A DNA stretch of 32,335 bases, taken from contig JH155219.1 in assembly GCA_000226015.1 (NCBI GenBank), positions 265,645 through 297,979 on the forward strand, in the 5' to 3' direction. The position numbers were made by a program, and so were the translations under genes. The number at the start of each line of letters is the position of its first letter. The first letter of the stretch is position 1. Positions 31,525 to 32,335 of the stretch are shown piece by piece. The notes under the pieces are model-generated. The model was not told where the DNA came from. It saw only the letters and a list, made by a program, of their open reading frames with translations, and searched no databases. The DNA is from Mnemiopsis leidyi (lineage: Eukaryota; Ctenophora; Tentaculata; Lobata; Bolinopsidae).

Positions 31525-32335
31525 CTGGAACACGGTTAAACCAAGCTTTTAGAAACTGATTATTTGACAGATTTGAAGATTCATTTCAATGAGTATTGAG
31601 TGATAATTTCATCACTGTACATATTGTACATACATGTAATTTCGCATGATGATTGGATGATTCACAGAATGTTTTGTAAACATTGCATGATTAGTTTTAT
31701 GACATTAATCAATCAAGTATCATCAGTATGCATGACTACGTGATACACAGTACGTTAACCATGAGACGTTATCTTTTAGCACCTCACATTTTTACATGGT
31801 TCACAGACGGTTACTTTTAATGTACATCGAATGATTATTACCTCATCAAAGTAGAAAATTTTGCAGAGGGATTATGAATTTTTTTATATATAGCGTTGCT
31901 ATAATGCCTTAAATGGAGAATAAAATAGTAAATAGATACATACAATAATTATTAAAAAGTTTATATCGCTACATTATTGATTATATTATTAATTTTTTGA
32001 CGAGCAACCCTATCAGGTGGTATATATAAGATTCGTGACACGACCTATAAAATTGTTTCTGAAAAGATTTTCTTTGATTAATTCTATTTCAAAATATGTT
32101 GTTTGGCTGATTTCTGATGTGTATCTGAATAAATTTCCGAGATCCGAGTGCATGCTATAACTGGTGCCCCACTCTAAAGTTGCCAGTCACAAACTTAAAC
32201 CTAATTATTTGTAGCGCGCACAAACAATTTTATGTGCTTAAACAAAATAGGCATTGTTGTGTACGATATAATTTTATGATCGACGCGCGCTCGCAATTCG
32301 CTTGAGTCAAATATCTATGATTTACATACTTACTT
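31525..32335. other. 3' UTR and downstream AT-rich flank
   Basis: The adaptor-like gene's likely 3' UTR runs to the AATAAA at 31919-31924. The remaining sequence shows no genes. GC-richer words with GCGCGC occur near 32214 and 32284. Confidence 0.4.

Overview
The window looks like nuclear DNA of an invertebrate animal. Genes are split by short GT-AG introns, intergenic DNA is AT-rich, and there are decayed non-LTR retrotransposons, tRNA-derived SINEs, foldback elements and several minisatellites. The protein families (vinculin/alpha-catenin, MYND fingers, calbindin-like EF hands, a selenocysteine glutathione peroxidase) are typical of metazoans. I cannot name the species. No prokaryotic or viral gene set is visible. 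All exon structures below were worked out by hand from splice signals and reading phase.

Layout. 1-3.0 kb has no gene but holds a GC-rich 343-bp foldback element and a reverse-transcriptase relic. 3.0-10.7 kb (+) is an eight-exon gene for a protein of about 1,567 aa of the vinculin/alpha-catenin superfamily, with repeated helical modules and no recognisable actin-binding tail. 10.9-12.1 kb holds a FLYWCH-finger relic and a nested palindrome. 13.1-21.3 kb (all -) is a tandem cluster of at least four genes and one pseudogene that share a C-terminal domain of roughly 100 aa I do not recognise, usually behind one or two MYND zinc fingers. The members differ in number of fingers, insertions and introns. 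One carries seventeen 11-residue repeats, and two share an almost identical 115-bp tract.

21.8-31.5 kb (+) is a large gene for an adaptor-like protein: an acidic linker with a Tyr-Val-Asn-Leu motif, then a C-terminal helical region. Two genes sit inside its introns: a calbindin/secretagogin-like EF-hand gene on the opposite strand (23.5-24.6 kb, frame broken at two places) and a secreted selenocysteine glutathione peroxidase on the same strand (28.0-29.0 kb), whose UGA codon lies one base from a splice junction. The window ends in gene-free AT-rich DNA.

The genes do not form one pathway. The best candidates for something undescribed are the MYND/C-terminal-domain family and the module-expanded vinculin-like protein.
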